Of a DNA stretch of 64,000 nucleotides, positions 63,562 to 64,000 are shown piece after piece (position 1 is the stretch's first letter; every line of letters starts with the position of its first letter). The DNA comes from Nisaea sp. Its GTDB lineage: Bacteria > Pseudomonadota > Alphaproteobacteria > Thalassobaculales > Thalassobaculaceae. Location: positions 310,001-374,000 of the forward strand of contig NZ_JAXMNY010000002.1 of the NCBI RefSeq assembly GCF_034670185.1. The letters are read 5' to 3'. The position numbers were made by a program, and so were the translations under genes. The notes below the pieces were generated by a model, which saw only the letters and a list, made by a program, of their open reading frames with translations, ran no database searches and was not told where the DNA came from.

Positions 63562-64000
63562 ATGTCCGACAAAACCAGCCCCGCCTTCACCGAAGCCGCC
63601 GACTGGAATCTGGAAACCCGCCTGGTGCGCGGCGGCACCAACCGGTCGGAGTTCGGAGAGACCTCAGAGGCCCTGTTCCTCACGTCTGGCTATGTCTATG
63701 ACAGCCCGGAATCGGCCGAGGCTCGCTTCAACGGCGAGGAAGACGGTTTCGTTTATTCCCGATACGGCAACCCGACGGTCCAGATGTTCGAGGATCGGAT
63801 GGCCCTGCTGGAAGACGCCGAGACCTGTTTCGCCACCGCCAGCGGCATGGCCGCAGTCTGGGCAGCCCTGATCTGCCAGCTCAAGACGGGAGATCACGTG
63901 GTCGCAGCCCGGGCCCTGTTCGGCTCCTGCCATCACATCGTGACCAAGATCTTCCCGAAGTTCGGGATTGAGGCGACGCTGATCGACGGCACCGACATCG
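63562..64000 (+). CDS. metZ: O-succinylhomoserine sulfhydrylase, 5' part
   Basis: MetZ joins O-succinylhomoserine with sulfide to give homocysteine in methionine biosynthesis. The visible 146 residues from ATG 63562 (AAGGAG at 63547-63552) include WNLETRLVRGGTNRSEFGETSEALFLTSGYVY, then FVYSRYGNPTVQMFEDRMALLEDAE and the cofactor loop TASGMAAVWAAL. These are typical of the Cys/Met-metabolism PLP enzyme family in its MetZ form. The PLP lysine lies outside the window. It is preceded by a SAM-sensing leader, consistent with feedback control by methionine supply. Confidence 0.92.
   Translation, partial: MSDKTSPAFTEAADWNLETRLVRGGTNRSEFGETSEALFLTSGYVYDSPESAEARFNGEEDGFVYSRYGNPTVQMFEDRMALLEDAETCFATASGMAAVWAALICQLKTGDHVVAARALFGSCHHIVTKIFPKFGIEATLIDGTDI

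Overview
The window looks like chromosomal core DNA of a free-living, probably marine alphaproteobacterium, most likely Rhodospirillales-like. This is inferred from the high GC content, the SAM-II type riboswitch before metZ, the divergent carAB / yqeY-dnaG-rpoD arrangement, a DUF4170 protein beside isocitrate lyase, and a PlcP-Agt type lipid-remodelling pair. There are no insertion sequences, phage genes, rRNA operons or CRISPR arrays; one tRNA (CAU anticodon) is present.

Layout. 1-11 kb: universal stress protein with an FNR-type box, pdxH, a glycine-zipper lipoprotein, a DnaJ-family chaperone, YihY, fabI, aroC, sppA with a small secreted protein, and an acyl-CoA synthetase. 10.7-21 kb: small-molecule enzymes (PhyH dioxygenase, cupin, two M20 hydrolases, PEP-mutase family, PhzF, AlaX, threonine-dehydratase family, GNAT), plus Ada and a MocR regulator. 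21.4-28 kb: a substrate-binding protein coupled to a hybrid histidine kinase, Pmp3, a BON-MscS channel, DoxX and a lipoprotein adenosine deaminase. 28-36 kb: a RimK/aspartoacylase/retropepsin-like operon facing a Mg2+/ion group (CorC, MscS-like, an MgtE regulatory half, full MgtE). 36-46.5 kb: tRNA, DUF4170, aceA and its likely ScfR-family regulator, PlcP-Agt, a B12-type radical SAM protein, a cNMP-CPBP fusion and a divergent SHMT-like enzyme. 46.7-50 kb: a LuxP-like AI-2 binding protein with a LuxQ-like kinase. 50-60 kb: rpoD, dnaG, yqeY, carA, carB, greA. 60-64 kb: a large multihaem cytochrome and metZ behind a complex SAM-sensing leader.

Most notable points: (1) the LuxP homologue keeps every AI-2 contact residue I can recall from Vibrio LuxP, and its partner kinase has no receiver domain; (2) the metZ leader carries a promoter, a SAM-II aptamer, an intrinsic terminator and then a second element with the same core, enclosed by mutually exclusive stems; (3) a second, unrelated binding-protein/kinase pair lies 25 kb away, so periplasmic ligand sensing through stand-alone binding proteins occurs twice here; (4) an SHMT-fold enzyme has lost the canonical catalytic Glu/Tyr motif; (5) a P460-like domain is joined to a six-haem cytochrome. 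Start codons were moved from the longest open frame wherever a Shine-Dalgarno sequence or family alignment favoured an internal start. All family assignments come from reading motifs; no database search was run.
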